From Bacteroidales bacterium UBA1216 (lineage in GTDB: Bacteria > Bacteroidota > Bacteroidia > Bacteroidales > Paludibacteraceae): 14,191 nucleotides of DNA. The number at the start of each line of letters is the position of its first letter. The stretch's first letter is position 1. The stretch is from assembly GCA_002309255.1 (NCBI GenBank), contig DBXI01000044.1, forward strand, positions 1-14,191. Reading direction: 5' to 3'. Of this stretch, positions 5,607 through 11,676 are shown one piece after another. Below the pieces are notes generated by a model, which did not search any database, was not told where the DNA came from, and saw nothing but the letters and a program-made list of their open reading frames with translations. The translations under genes were made by a program, and so were the position numbers.

Positions 5607-6590
5607 ATGAACGACAATAACGAATGGCATTGGCAGGAATCCGGGACGGCATGGAAAGGTGTCGGCATATACCATGTGACGCTGACGATCCCCAGTCGTG
5701 AGCCTTTATTGGGGACGCTAGAGATACCGGATAACGATCCCAAACAAGCATGGGTTGAATGGACAGAGTTGGGAACGAAGATCAGAGATTGCATAGAGGA
5801 GATACCTCATCTACATCCTGAGATACAAATAATACAGAAAAAGATAATGCCCGACCATTTGCACCTGATCTTGCATGTAATGCGCCCTATGAAGAAATCA
5901 TTCAACATGGTGATTCGTGGTTTTTGGCAAGGGGTGAAGCGATGTGGAAGAGAATATATGGCGTCTGTTAACCCGCATATTATGCGGACTAATGAACGCC
6001 AAGGAGATCCGATCTTTACAGAGCGTCCGTTTGTGCGCCCGATGTCTCGGCGTGGACAACTGCAAACGATGATACACTATGTACAAATGAACCCTGAGCG
6101 TTTGGCGACGAAGCGTTTGATGCCGGAGTTATTCCGAGTACAAGACAAGATAGAGATCGCAGGTAGAACATACAAAGGCGTGGGGTACGCGGAGTTATTG
6201 CAACGGTCGAGGTATATGCCTGTGCATGTGCGTGGCGTATGGGTGGAGGATGCTGAGCAACACGGCGATAACACCAGGCTGCGCGAATATATGAATCGAT
6301 GCGTATTAGAGGCTCGGAAGGGAGTGGTGATGGTGTCGCCGTTCATCAGCAAATATGAACAAATGGTGATGGATGTATTGCTGAAAGAGGGGCTGGAGTT
6401 CATATATATAGCAGATAATGGTTTTCGGGATTATTATAAGCCACATGATCGTCTTTTTGACGCAGTCGCGAGGAAGCAGGTGCTTATATTGAGCCCATGG
6501 GAGTATGATGCAAGCAAGAAGCGGGTAAGCAGGGCAGAATGTATAGAGATGAATAAGATGGCCGAGGAGATAAGTGGTGGAATTATTTAA
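5607..6590 (+). CDS. REP-associated tyrosine transposase (RAYT, Y1 HUH family) with extra C-terminal domain
   Basis: Starting at the ATG at 5607 this is a 327-residue protein; a TTG at 5583 is in frame but less likely, since AATAGGA precedes the ATG. The first part is a Y1-type HUH single-strand DNA transposase: strand YHVTLTI (residues 22-28), metal-binding H84-L-H86 in IMPDHLHLI, and the likely catalytic tyrosine Y158 in MIHYVQMNP. Such enzymes nick and move single-stranded DNA hairpins; members without own IS ends act on REP palindromes. The palindrome array at 5453-5571 directly upstream supports this. Residues from about 200 form a second domain (GVVMVSPFIS at 240-248, then ADNGF and LILSPWEYD) that looks like a Rossmann-type DprA/SLOG fold; this is inferred from the pattern only. 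The whole unit appears inserted into the 3' end of the restriction gene. Confidence 0.85.
   Translation: MNDNNEWHWQESGTAWKGVGIYHVTLTIPSREPLLGTLEIPDNDPKQAWVEWTELGTKIRDCIEEIPHLHPEIQIIQKKIMPDHLHLILHVMRPMKKSFNMVIRGFWQGVKRCGREYMASVNPHIMRTNERQGDPIFTERPFVRPMSRRGQLQTMIHYVQMNPERLATKRLMPELFRVQDKIEIAGRTYKGVGYAELLQRSRYMPVHVRGVWVEDAEQHGDNTRLREYMNRCVLEARKGVVMVSPFISKYEQMVMDVLLKEGLEFIYIADNGFRDYYKPHDRLFDAVARKQVLILSPWEYDASKKRVSRAECIEMNKMAEEISGGII
5972..6003 (+). repeat. REP-like hairpin inside the transposase gene
   Basis: CCGCAT 5973-5978 pairs with ATGCGG 5982-5987 around a three-base loop, and TAATGAACGCCAAGG follows two bases later. The array units have the same geometry and the same tail (TAATGGACGCCAAGG) with one difference. 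The stem bases differ from the array but remain paired. It lies in coding sequence for NPHIMRTNERQG. Confidence 0.55.
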
Positions 6591-6615
6591 GATGTATCAA
6601 CAAATAACGAAGTAA
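6574..6615 (+). pseudogene. Detached 3' end of the MmeI-like gene
   Basis: Bases 6574-6599 match 5414-5439 at 24 of 26 positions. Read in the same frame they give VVELFKMYQQITK and a TAA at 6613-6615; the intact gene reads VAELFKMYQIMTTPA at this point. The stretch overlaps the last codons of the transposase in another frame. It is best explained as the original end of the restriction gene, left behind when the REP/transposase unit inserted. The gene at 6617 begins one base after this stop codon. Confidence 0.75.
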
Positions 6616-6616
6616 T

Positions 6617-7843
6617 ATGACATTAGAATACGAAACAAGAAGTGCGGACTTAGACTACTATAAGCACTACTATACAGAAGATTATGTTGTAAATTTATAC
6701 AAATCTCGCTGTCTTAGTATTGAAGATATGCGTACTATATTTGATCAACGGGAGACAGATTATAGTGGAGAAGCATGGTATGACAGAGATCTTCTAAAAG
6801 ATGATAATACAGGTCTTTTGTATACTGATTACGATTTTATTGGTCAAAAAGACTTATTAGCTGGCCATTTATTGTTAGAGCAGATGTACGCCCAAAAAGA
6901 TCAAGTCGACTGGAAGCGAGTGACATATAATTACGATTATGAAGCAATTGATAGAATAGAACATATGCTCATAACGCCATTGATTTGGGTGCCCTCTAAA
7001 GAGGCTGCAGAATATTGTGTTGTATCCGGTAAGGTGGCAAAAGAAGTTGATACTCCTGAAGGATATCAAAACGGAGACAGATATCATTTTTGTAAGGATT
7101 TACGAGAGAACGGATTATTGTGGTTTGCTGATAATCTTCCAGAACATAACGAAAAGGCTTATTTGTGGCGCTATCATTATATGCTACCAAAAATTGTTTT
7201 GTGGGATAAATTATTACAAACATCGTTTAAGCATTTTCGTTCTGATTATTTGATTAGAAATTTAAAGTTCATAGCAAAAGAGCGCGGAGTGGCAAAAGTG
7301 GTTGAAATAGTTGATCGCTTCCGAAAGGATTGGCCATATATAGAAATGAAAGAATTGTTTGGAATAAATGGATTGGATGATTGGGAAAAGAAGATTGTGA
7401 TGTATAACAAGGATACTTTCTTTAATGAAATAGGTCTTCATATAGCAAAATGGGAAGAAGAGATGCCAAGAAAAGAAGCTAAAAATAATTCCACACGAGG
7501 ACCTAAAGAGACGACTCTATTTAAGAACGCAGAAACTGAAGCTCGAGAAAAGAAACGCTTCACCTCTTTTATCAAACAACATAAAATGAAAGGCGATGAT
7601 GTGGATGCCACTTTGGATAATCGAGTCAACCAAGTAGCAGTCTGCTTCTATCGAGAATGGCAGAAACGTGACTATTTAAAGAAAAGAGCAGAAGGTACAT
7701 CCTTAACACGGTTCATCAAAGATTGCGGATTATCAATAAGCGTGAGGGAGAAGGCACATGCTAATAAACTTAATATGATGATTAAATCAGAAGACTATTT
7801 TACAGATTGGTTAGGAATCGTAAAAGAGACCTTTATAGAATAA
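6617..7843 (+). CDS. Unknown 408-residue protein, likely ancestral partner of the restriction enzyme
   Basis: I do not recognise this protein. It is 408 residues, soluble in appearance, rich in Tyr, Asp, Lys and Trp, with no signal peptide or membrane segment. The N-terminal part is acidic and aromatic (ETRSADLDYYKHYYTEDY). The middle holds many charged helices (residues about 190-285). A Lys/Arg/Glu-rich link (about 285-325) leads to a C-terminal helical block ending DWLGIVKETFIE. The gene is AT-rich, like the recognition region of the MmeI-like gene and unlike the flanking genes, which suggests acquired DNA. Its start lies one base after the detached 3' end of the restriction gene, so before the transposase insertion the two were probably one translationally coupled operon. 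A role in specificity, control or defence is possible but not shown. A strong terminator follows at 7904. Confidence 0.8.
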   Translation: MTLEYETRSADLDYYKHYYTEDYVVNLYKSRCLSIEDMRTIFDQRETDYSGEAWYDRDLLKDDNTGLLYTDYDFIGQKDLLAGHLLLEQMYAQKDQVDWKRVTYNYDYEAIDRIEHMLITPLIWVPSKEAAEYCVVSGKVAKEVDTPEGYQNGDRYHFCKDLRENGLLWFADNLPEHNEKAYLWRYHYMLPKIVLWDKLLQTSFKHFRSDYLIRNLKFIAKERGVAKVVEIVDRFRKDWPYIEMKELFGINGLDDWEKKIVMYNKDTFFNEIGLHIAKWEEEMPRKEAKNNSTRGPKETTLFKNAETEAREKKRFTSFIKQHKMKGDDVDATLDNRVNQVAVCFYREWQKRDYLKKRAEGTSLTRFIKDCGLSISVREKAHANKLNMMIKSEDYFTDWLGIVKETFIE

Positions 7844-7903
7844 TTACGCACAATTGCGCACTTTGCGCACGTTACATTTTTGGGATATTACACAAACCCT
7901 TTT

Positions 7904-7940
7904 ATAATGGGCAGTCCGAGAGGATTGCCCATTATTTTTG
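7904..7940 (+). terminator. Strong rho-independent terminator
   Basis: Bases 7904-7917 pair fully with 7922-7935 (14 pairs, one G-T) around a GAGA tetraloop of the GNRA type, and TTTTT follows. It ends the restriction block. Between the stop codon and the hairpin, GCGCAC motifs recur (7848-7870). Confidence 0.9.
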
Positions 7941-7973
7941 AAGTGCCTAATTATGAAAATAAATACACCTACT

Positions 7974-8003
7974 TGGCACTCCGTTAAAAATGTTGTAATT
8001 TTG
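7974..8003 (+). promoter_or_regulatory. Bacteroidota-type promoter for the primase operon
   Basis: TTG 7974-7976 is followed after 19 bases by TAATTTTG 7996-8003. The first gene begins at 8149, giving a leader of about 140 bases. The restriction block ends in a terminator just upstream, so the two operons are separate. Confidence 0.75.
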
Positions 8004-8093
8004 CATCAGCTTTCGCGGAAGTGGAGTCATGACCCATGGAAGAAAAGCCGCGATTCGGAAGGCGACCATAGAGATGGTGCAAAGATGAATCGG

Positions 8094-8115
8094 ATGACAA
8101 GAGGCCTTTTGTCAT
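8094..8115 (+). promoter_or_regulatory. 22-base hairpin in the operon leader
   Basis: The two eleven-base halves pair throughout in RNA, with one G-T pair and AGGCCT in the centre. It lies 33 bases before the first start codon. No T run follows, so it is not a terminator. It may regulate translation or bind an operon protein. Confidence 0.45.
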
Positions 8116-8148
8116 AATCAACAACAATCAGTTAGATAGGTCGAGATT

Positions 8149-8469
8149 ATGACACGAACAACTACCATCCCGTGTGCGGATGTAAAAATGCACACAATCG
8201 ATACGATCATGCACGTAGGGGAGACGCGTAGAGGTGCGTTACATATGCATGACGAGTTCTTTCTGGAGTTCCATGAGGGCGTGAGCGAGACATGGACGCG
8301 TAACCCGATGGTGTACAGGGGCAAGTACCTGAATGTTCATAGGGACAAGCAGGGGCACTATCAGGTGCATTTCCTCAGGATGGAGCTCACCAAGCGCATG
8401 AATCCCGAACGGATAGGCAAAGCTATCTGTCGCGAGTTATTAACCGCTAAAAAGATGTTAGGACTATGA
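8149..8469 (+). CDS. Small hypothetical protein, 106 residues, first gene of the primase operon
   Basis: This 106-residue protein begins MTRTTTIPCADVKMHTIDTIMHVGETRRGALHMHDEFF and ends RIGKAICRELLTAKKMLGL. It is basic and has several His residues, no signal peptide and no membrane segment. I do not recognise a domain. Its stop overlaps the start of the next gene by four bases (ATGA at 8466-8469), so the two are translationally coupled and probably work in one process. The closing amphipathic helix resembles small DNA- or protein-binding accessory factors, but this is only a guess. Confidence 0.75.
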   Translation: MTRTTTIPCADVKMHTIDTIMHVGETRRGALHMHDEFFLEFHEGVSETWTRNPMVYRGKYLNVHRDKQGHYQVHFLRMELTKRMNPERIGKAICRELLTAKKMLGL

Positions 8470-9896
8470 ACCAGACCAAACTACCCTTTGAGGAGGAGAG
8501 CAAAGTGCTCTCCCCTCTGGAGCGGCTCTCGCTCCCCAAGGACAAAGATCTGCCGCCTGTGATACGGGAGATCGTGATGAACGCCCCGCAGAACAGGAAG
8601 TTACCGGCTTTCGTGGCCAGCCTCGCGCCCCTGTGCGCCATGTGCCCGCGTGTACGGCTTCACTACTATTATGACACTCGTCCGAGTGCGTTATTGCTAC
8701 AGGTGCTGATAGAAGGTGCGCAGAGTTCGGGTAAGAGCTTTGCGGCGGATATCGAGAGCCTGATCATGGACAAGACCCTCAAAGCCCGCGACAAAGCCAT
8801 GCGTCGCCTCGAACAGGAGTACCGCGACAAGAAGAAGACCCGCAAGGCCAACGAGAAACTGGAGTCGGAACCCGAGACCACTATCCGTGTGGTGCCTCCG
8901 ACTATATCGAAGACCGTGCTGACGAAGCGTGCTGATATGTACGAGCGCGTGTTTGGGGATACGTTGACGTTCTGGATGTTTGCGGAGGAACTCGCGCAGG
9001 TGACCGATGCCGGCAAGAACGGGTATAGCAATTTGAGGACGATCATGCGAACGAGTTATGACCTGGGGAGTCTGTTCGGTATTGACTTTGCGAGTGACAA
9101 CAGCTATAGCGCGATTGTGGACATCAACATCTGCTCGATGTTCTGCGCCACGCCCGCAGCTTTGGATGATTACTTCGACAAGAAAGCCATCGAAGGCGGC
9201 AACATCACCCGTACCATCCTCTGCAAACTCGAGGACGACCTCGGCGAAGACGGAGCGATATTTGTGCCCTACTCTGCAGAACAAAGGGCACGGATAGATG
9301 CCATGCTGGATCGCTTAATGAACGAGACCTACGACAACGACGGAGGCTTACAACCCACCACGCAACTGGATATGTCCTGGCTGGACAAAACCGTCTGCAA
9401 GTGGGTACGCGACAAAGGCAAACAAGCCACCCTTAGTGGCAATTATGCCCTCGATGTCTTCCGCAAGCGTTCCTCCGTTTCAGCCTTCCGCATCGCCGCC
9501 CTCTGTCAGTATCTCTATGAGTTAGAAAAGTCTAACAGCGGTAGCGGTCTAACAGGCGAAGCCGGTCTATCTTCTAACAGCGAAGCGATCCGTAAATTTG
9601 TACGACAAATTTACTTGTACATGGCGGAGTATATCTTGCAGAACATGCTCGCCCGCTGGGGTGCTAAGTTCGAAGTGCTGAACGACAAGCGTGAAGCCGA
9701 GTCCAAGACCGGTCCGAAGGAGTCCATCTTTGACCAACTGACCGACACGTTCACCCGCGAGCAGCTTAACCTGTTGATTGAGCAGCAAGGCAAGTCCACC
9801 CCGGACAAGGTCTTCCTTTCCCGATGGCGCAAACTCAAGGTCATCGAGTTCATCGACAAAAACACCTTCAAAAAGGTTAAATTGTTAAATCGTTAA
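8466..9896 (+). CDS. DUF3987-like P-loop ATPase of a primase/helicase module
   Basis: This 476-residue protein has a Walker A motif GAQSSGKS (residues 84-91) and a likely Walker B strand FWMFAEE (169-175, acidic residues E174 and E175). A basic, Lys/Arg-rich coiled segment lies between them (about 97-135). The layout matches the DUF3987 proteins that occur next to primases in Bacteroidota mobile elements and phages and that resemble superfamily 3 or RecA-type helicases. The downstream primase supports a joint role in starting or extending DNA replication of an element. A late segment contains the low-complexity stretch SNSGSGLTGEAGLSSNS. The stop codon lies in an 8-base tandem repeat (9876-9911), so the extreme C-terminus (KVKLLNR) is repeat-derived. 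The family name is from pattern memory. Confidence 0.8.
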   Translation: MNQTKLPFEEESKVLSPLERLSLPKDKDLPPVIREIVMNAPQNRKLPAFVASLAPLCAMCPRVRLHYYYDTRPSALLLQVLIEGAQSSGKSFAADIESLIMDKTLKARDKAMRRLEQEYRDKKKTRKANEKLESEPETTIRVVPPTISKTVLTKRADMYERVFGDTLTFWMFAEELAQVTDAGKNGYSNLRTIMRTSYDLGSLFGIDFASDNSYSAIVDINICSMFCATPAALDDYFDKKAIEGGNITRTILCKLEDDLGEDGAIFVPYSAEQRARIDAMLDRLMNETYDNDGGLQPTTQLDMSWLDKTVCKWVRDKGKQATLSGNYALDVFRKRSSVSAFRIAALCQYLYELEKSNSGSGLTGEAGLSSNSEAIRKFVRQIYLYMAEYILQNMLARWGAKFEVLNDKREAESKTGPKESIFDQLTDTFTREQLNLLIEQQGKSTPDKVFLSRWRKLKVIEFIDKNTFKKVKLLNR

Positions 9897-9911
9897 ACTG
9901 TTAAATCGTTA
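9876..9911 (+). repeat. 8-base tandem repeat (GTTAAATY), 4.5 copies, at a gene end
   Basis: The octamers GTTAAATT, GTTAAATC, GTTAAACT, GTTAAATC and a partial GTTA follow one another. The array covers the stop codon of the ATPase gene (9894-9896) and reaches to six bases before the primase start. Confidence 0.8.
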
Positions 9912-9916
9912 CTAAG

Positions 9917-10909
9917 ATGTTGGATAGAATAGAGATAAATAGATTGGAGGCTACGCCGATAGAGGGCGTGGCGGAGCAGTTAGGGATGCGTGTGGAGCGA
10001 CATAAAGCGCTGTGTCCGTGGCACGATGACAGCCGGCCGAGTCTGACGTTTGATACGCGGAAGAACAGGTATAGATGCTATGTTTGCGGGGAGCATGGTG
10101 GCGTGATCGACCTGGTGATGCATAGGCGTGGTTGCGGTTTCAGGGAGGCGGTTGAATGGTTAGGGGGAAGCCCCCTCCCAAACCTCCCCCTGCAGGGGAA
10201 GAGAGAGGGATTCGCGAATGGAACTCGCGAGCACAGGACACCATATTGCGTCGGGGAGCCCAAGAAAGGGTCGTACAAGGTTTATCCACCGGATATTGAG
10301 TGGCTCAGTACGTTGGTTCGTCCGCGGGTACTGAATGATGAGGCACGCAGGTTCCTGTTTGAGGAGCGGAAGTTAGATGCACGTGTGGTGGCTTGGTGCG
10401 GGCTGAGCAGCATAGCCTGGCCATGTCCGTGCTGGCGGTACGGGAAGGTGTTCTACGATGCTCCGAGCTTGATGATACCCTACTATGACATGGAGGGCAG
10501 ATTGGTGAGCGTGCAGAGCCGGTATTTGGGGAAGGAGGATAAGCCGCGCTTTAAGTTTCCCAGGGGCAGCAATTGCCATATCTACGGGTTGCAGATCCTA
10601 CGATATGTGAAGCCGGGCGAGGATCTGTGGATAACGGAGGGCTGTTCGGACTGCTGGGCGCTACTTTCTGCCGGCAAGAAGGCTATCGCCATCCCGAGTG
10701 CCACGCTCCTCAAGGATGCCGACATAGCCCCGCTACGCAATCTGAACCTACACATGGCACCTGATCAGGACAAACCCGGCGAGCGGCTCTTCCTTGAGCT
10801 CCGCAAATGCCTCCCGCAACTCGTCCGCCATCAGCTCCCCTCCGGCTTCAAGGATGTCGGCGCCTATTACGCGAAAGTTAGAAGTAAGATGTTAGAAGTT
10901 AGAAGTTAG
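9917..10909 (+). CDS. DNA primase with CHC2 zinc finger and TOPRIM domain
   Basis: This 330-residue protein makes RNA primers for DNA replication. The zinc ribbon is complete: C33-P-W-H36 and C54-Y-V-C57. The TOPRIM part shows ITEG with E241, then D283 and D285 in MAPDQD as metal-binding residues. At 330 residues it is much shorter than DnaG (about 600) and lacks a clear helicase-binding C-terminal domain; this fits primases of plasmids, phages and integrated elements. A GC-rich palindromic stretch (10163-10198) adds a linker, SPLPNLPLQGKREGFANG, after the zinc domain. The last codons lie in a 7-base tandem repeat. The stop TAG (10907-10909) is followed at once, in the same frame, by ATG of the next reading frame. 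Confidence 0.9.
   Translation: MLDRIEINRLEATPIEGVAEQLGMRVERHKALCPWHDDSRPSLTFDTRKNRYRCYVCGEHGGVIDLVMHRRGCGFREAVEWLGGSPLPNLPLQGKREGFANGTREHRTPYCVGEPKKGSYKVYPPDIEWLSTLVRPRVLNDEARRFLFEERKLDARVVAWCGLSSIAWPCPCWRYGKVFYDAPSLMIPYYDMEGRLVSVQSRYLGKEDKPRFKFPRGSNCHIYGLQILRYVKPGEDLWITEGCSDCWALLSAGKKAIAIPSATLLKDADIAPLRNLNLHMAPDQDKPGERLFLELRKCLPQLVRHQLPSGFKDVGAYYAKVRSKMLEVRS
10163..10198 (+). repeat. GC-rich palindromic insert in the primase gene
   Basis: GGGGG 10163-10167 pairs with CCCCC 10171-10175, and CCCCTGCAGGGG (10187-10198) is a perfect palindrome. The segment encodes a Pro- and Gly-rich linker between the zinc domain and the rest. It resembles the GC-rich dispersed repeats often seen in Bacteroidota genomes. 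Confidence 0.55.
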
Positions 10910-10931
10910 ATGTTAGAAGTTAGAAGTATGG
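10876..10931 (+). repeat. 7-base tandem repeat (AGTTAGA), eight units
   Basis: Eight units keep strict 7-base register: five AGTTAGA, AGTAAGA, TGTTAGA twice, with AGTATGG closing the series. The array forms the last codons and stop of the primase and the start region of the next gene, whose ATG (10928) lies in the last unit. Confidence 0.85.
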
Positions 10932-11248
10932 AAATAAAGATTATACGAGGCGAGCACAAGCCTTGGGGGATAGACGGTCACCTGTATATCAACCGCCGGC
11001 GTGTCTGCGACACGGTCGAGCATCCCACCTGCCACAAGATGCAAGGCGAGTACCTGATTAACCTCAGGAACAACCCTTTCCGGCACGGCGATGGTGCGTT
11101 AGCGAGTTACCATGGCGAGATTATCATCGGCAAGCAACTCATGGCGGGTGTGGTCACCCAATCGCAACCCACCTACGACCGCCTCTACGAGCGCCTGAAG
11201 AAAGCCTGGCAACGCGGCAACTCAGTCAAGTTGAGCATCTACGGATGA
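10928..11248 (+). CDS. DUF5675-like small protein
   Basis: Read from the ATG at 10928 this is a 106-residue protein, MEIKIIRGEHKPWGIDGHLYINRRRVCDTVEHP. An earlier in-frame ATG at 10910 would add MLEVRS from the tandem repeat. The pattern 'G-LYI---VCDTVE', then 'GEYLINLR', then 'GEIIIGKQLMAGVV', resembles DUF5675 proteins, a family of unknown function common in phages and integrated elements of Bacteroidota. The closing part 'YDRLYERLKKAWQRGNSVKLSIYG' also fits that group. It has no signal peptide. It is the last gene of the primase operon and is followed by a hairpin at 11255-11284. Confidence 0.7.
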   Translation: MEIKIIRGEHKPWGIDGHLYINRRRVCDTVEHPTCHKMQGEYLINLRNNPFRHGDGALASYHGEIIIGKQLMAGVVTQSQPTYDRLYERLKKAWQRGNSVKLSIYG

Positions 11249-11254
11249 TATGAG

Positions 11255-11290
11255 AGACGAGCGATCCTATCCGGTCGCTCGTCTTGTTCA
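11255..11290 (+). terminator. Probable terminator of the primase operon
   Basis: AGACGAGCGA (11255-11264) pairs with TCGCTCGTCT (11275-11284), ten pairs with a ten-base loop. The run that follows (TGTTC) is weak in T, so termination may be partial. Confidence 0.6.
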
Positions 11291-11305
11291 GGCATTCAGC
11301 CCCAG

Positions 11306-11345
11306 AAAAGGTTAAAAGTTACATCGGATCGAATTTCGCTTTTGC
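11306..11345 (-). repeat. Long-distance inverted repeat, right copy
   Basis: It matches the reverse complement of 2505-2544 at 38 of 40 bases. It lies just past the end of the primase operon and before the control region of murI, so it could mark the right edge of the island. Confidence 0.75.
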
Positions 11346-11365
11346 TTTTTTTCTCACTCCCAGAC

Positions 11366-11395
11366 TTGTGGTGTCAGTCTGATGTTGTAATTTTG
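11366..11395 (+). promoter_or_regulatory. Bacteroidota-type promoter upstream of murI
   Basis: TTG 11366-11368 is followed after 19 bases by TAATTTTG 11388-11395. No gene starts within 280 bases, so it would give murI a long leader that includes the 33-base repeats, or drive an unseen small RNA. Confidence 0.55.
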
Positions 11396-11439
11396 CAGCA
11401 GATTTCAGAAAAAAGCACAAAACAGAGCGCAATATATGG

Positions 11440-11474
11440 AAATGTCAAAAATTTTTTGTAACTTTGTAGGCGAA
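11440..11474 (+). promoter_or_regulatory. Promoter-like segment shared with 2626-2660
   Basis: TAACTTTG at 11459-11466 is a good -7 element, but no clear TTG lies at the -33 position. The whole 35-base segment matches the promoter of the restriction gene at 31 positions, including TGTAGGCGAA after the -7 element. Confidence 0.45.
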
Positions 11475-11524
11475 ACGCTTCGCACGACCGCTGGATCATC
11501 GCCGATATGTCGTGCTGAATTAAA

Positions 11525-11617
11525 TAAAAATTTCTCTTTGCTGAGCAAATTTTTAAGTAAAAATTTCTCTTTGCTGAGCAAATTTTTAAGTAAAAATTTC
11601 TCTTTGCTGAGCAAATA
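11525..11617 (+). repeat. 33-base tandem repeat, 2.8 copies, upstream of murI
   Basis: Units start at 11525, 11558 and 11591. Each contains the palindrome TTTGCTGAGCAAA between A- and T-rich arms. The array ends about 20 bases before the -33 element of the murI promoter. Its length is a multiple of three, but no gene crosses it. Confidence 0.9.
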
Positions 11618-11637
11618 CGATTTTTCTCTCAAGAAAT

Positions 11638-11668
11638 TTGGAAAAATCAATTTTTTTTCGTATCTTTG
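11638..11668 (+). promoter_or_regulatory. murI promoter, with almost no leader
   Basis: TTG 11638-11640 is followed after 20 bases by TATCTTTG 11661-11668. The start codon at 11677 is only eight bases beyond the -7 element, so an mRNA from this promoter would have a leader of a few bases or none. Confidence 0.75.
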
Positions 11669-11676
11669 CACGCGGA

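Noticed and set aside
5427..5794. Leftward ORFs with a repeated peptide (HYPGISCRSHLLG)
   Set aside because: The peptide repeat only reflects the 42-base REP array, which is divisible by three; the ORFs oppose the transposase gene.
8697..9284. Leftward ORF of 195 residues inside the ATPase gene
   Set aside because: It is the antisense shadow of a well-supported gene with Walker motifs, caused by GC-rich codons.
11525..11617. CRISPR array
   Set aside because: The units are head to tail with no unique spacers, and no cas genes are present.
11405..11671. Leftward ORF with LLSKEKFLLKN repeats
   Set aside because: It is a by-product of the 33-base tandem repeat and lies over the murI promoters.
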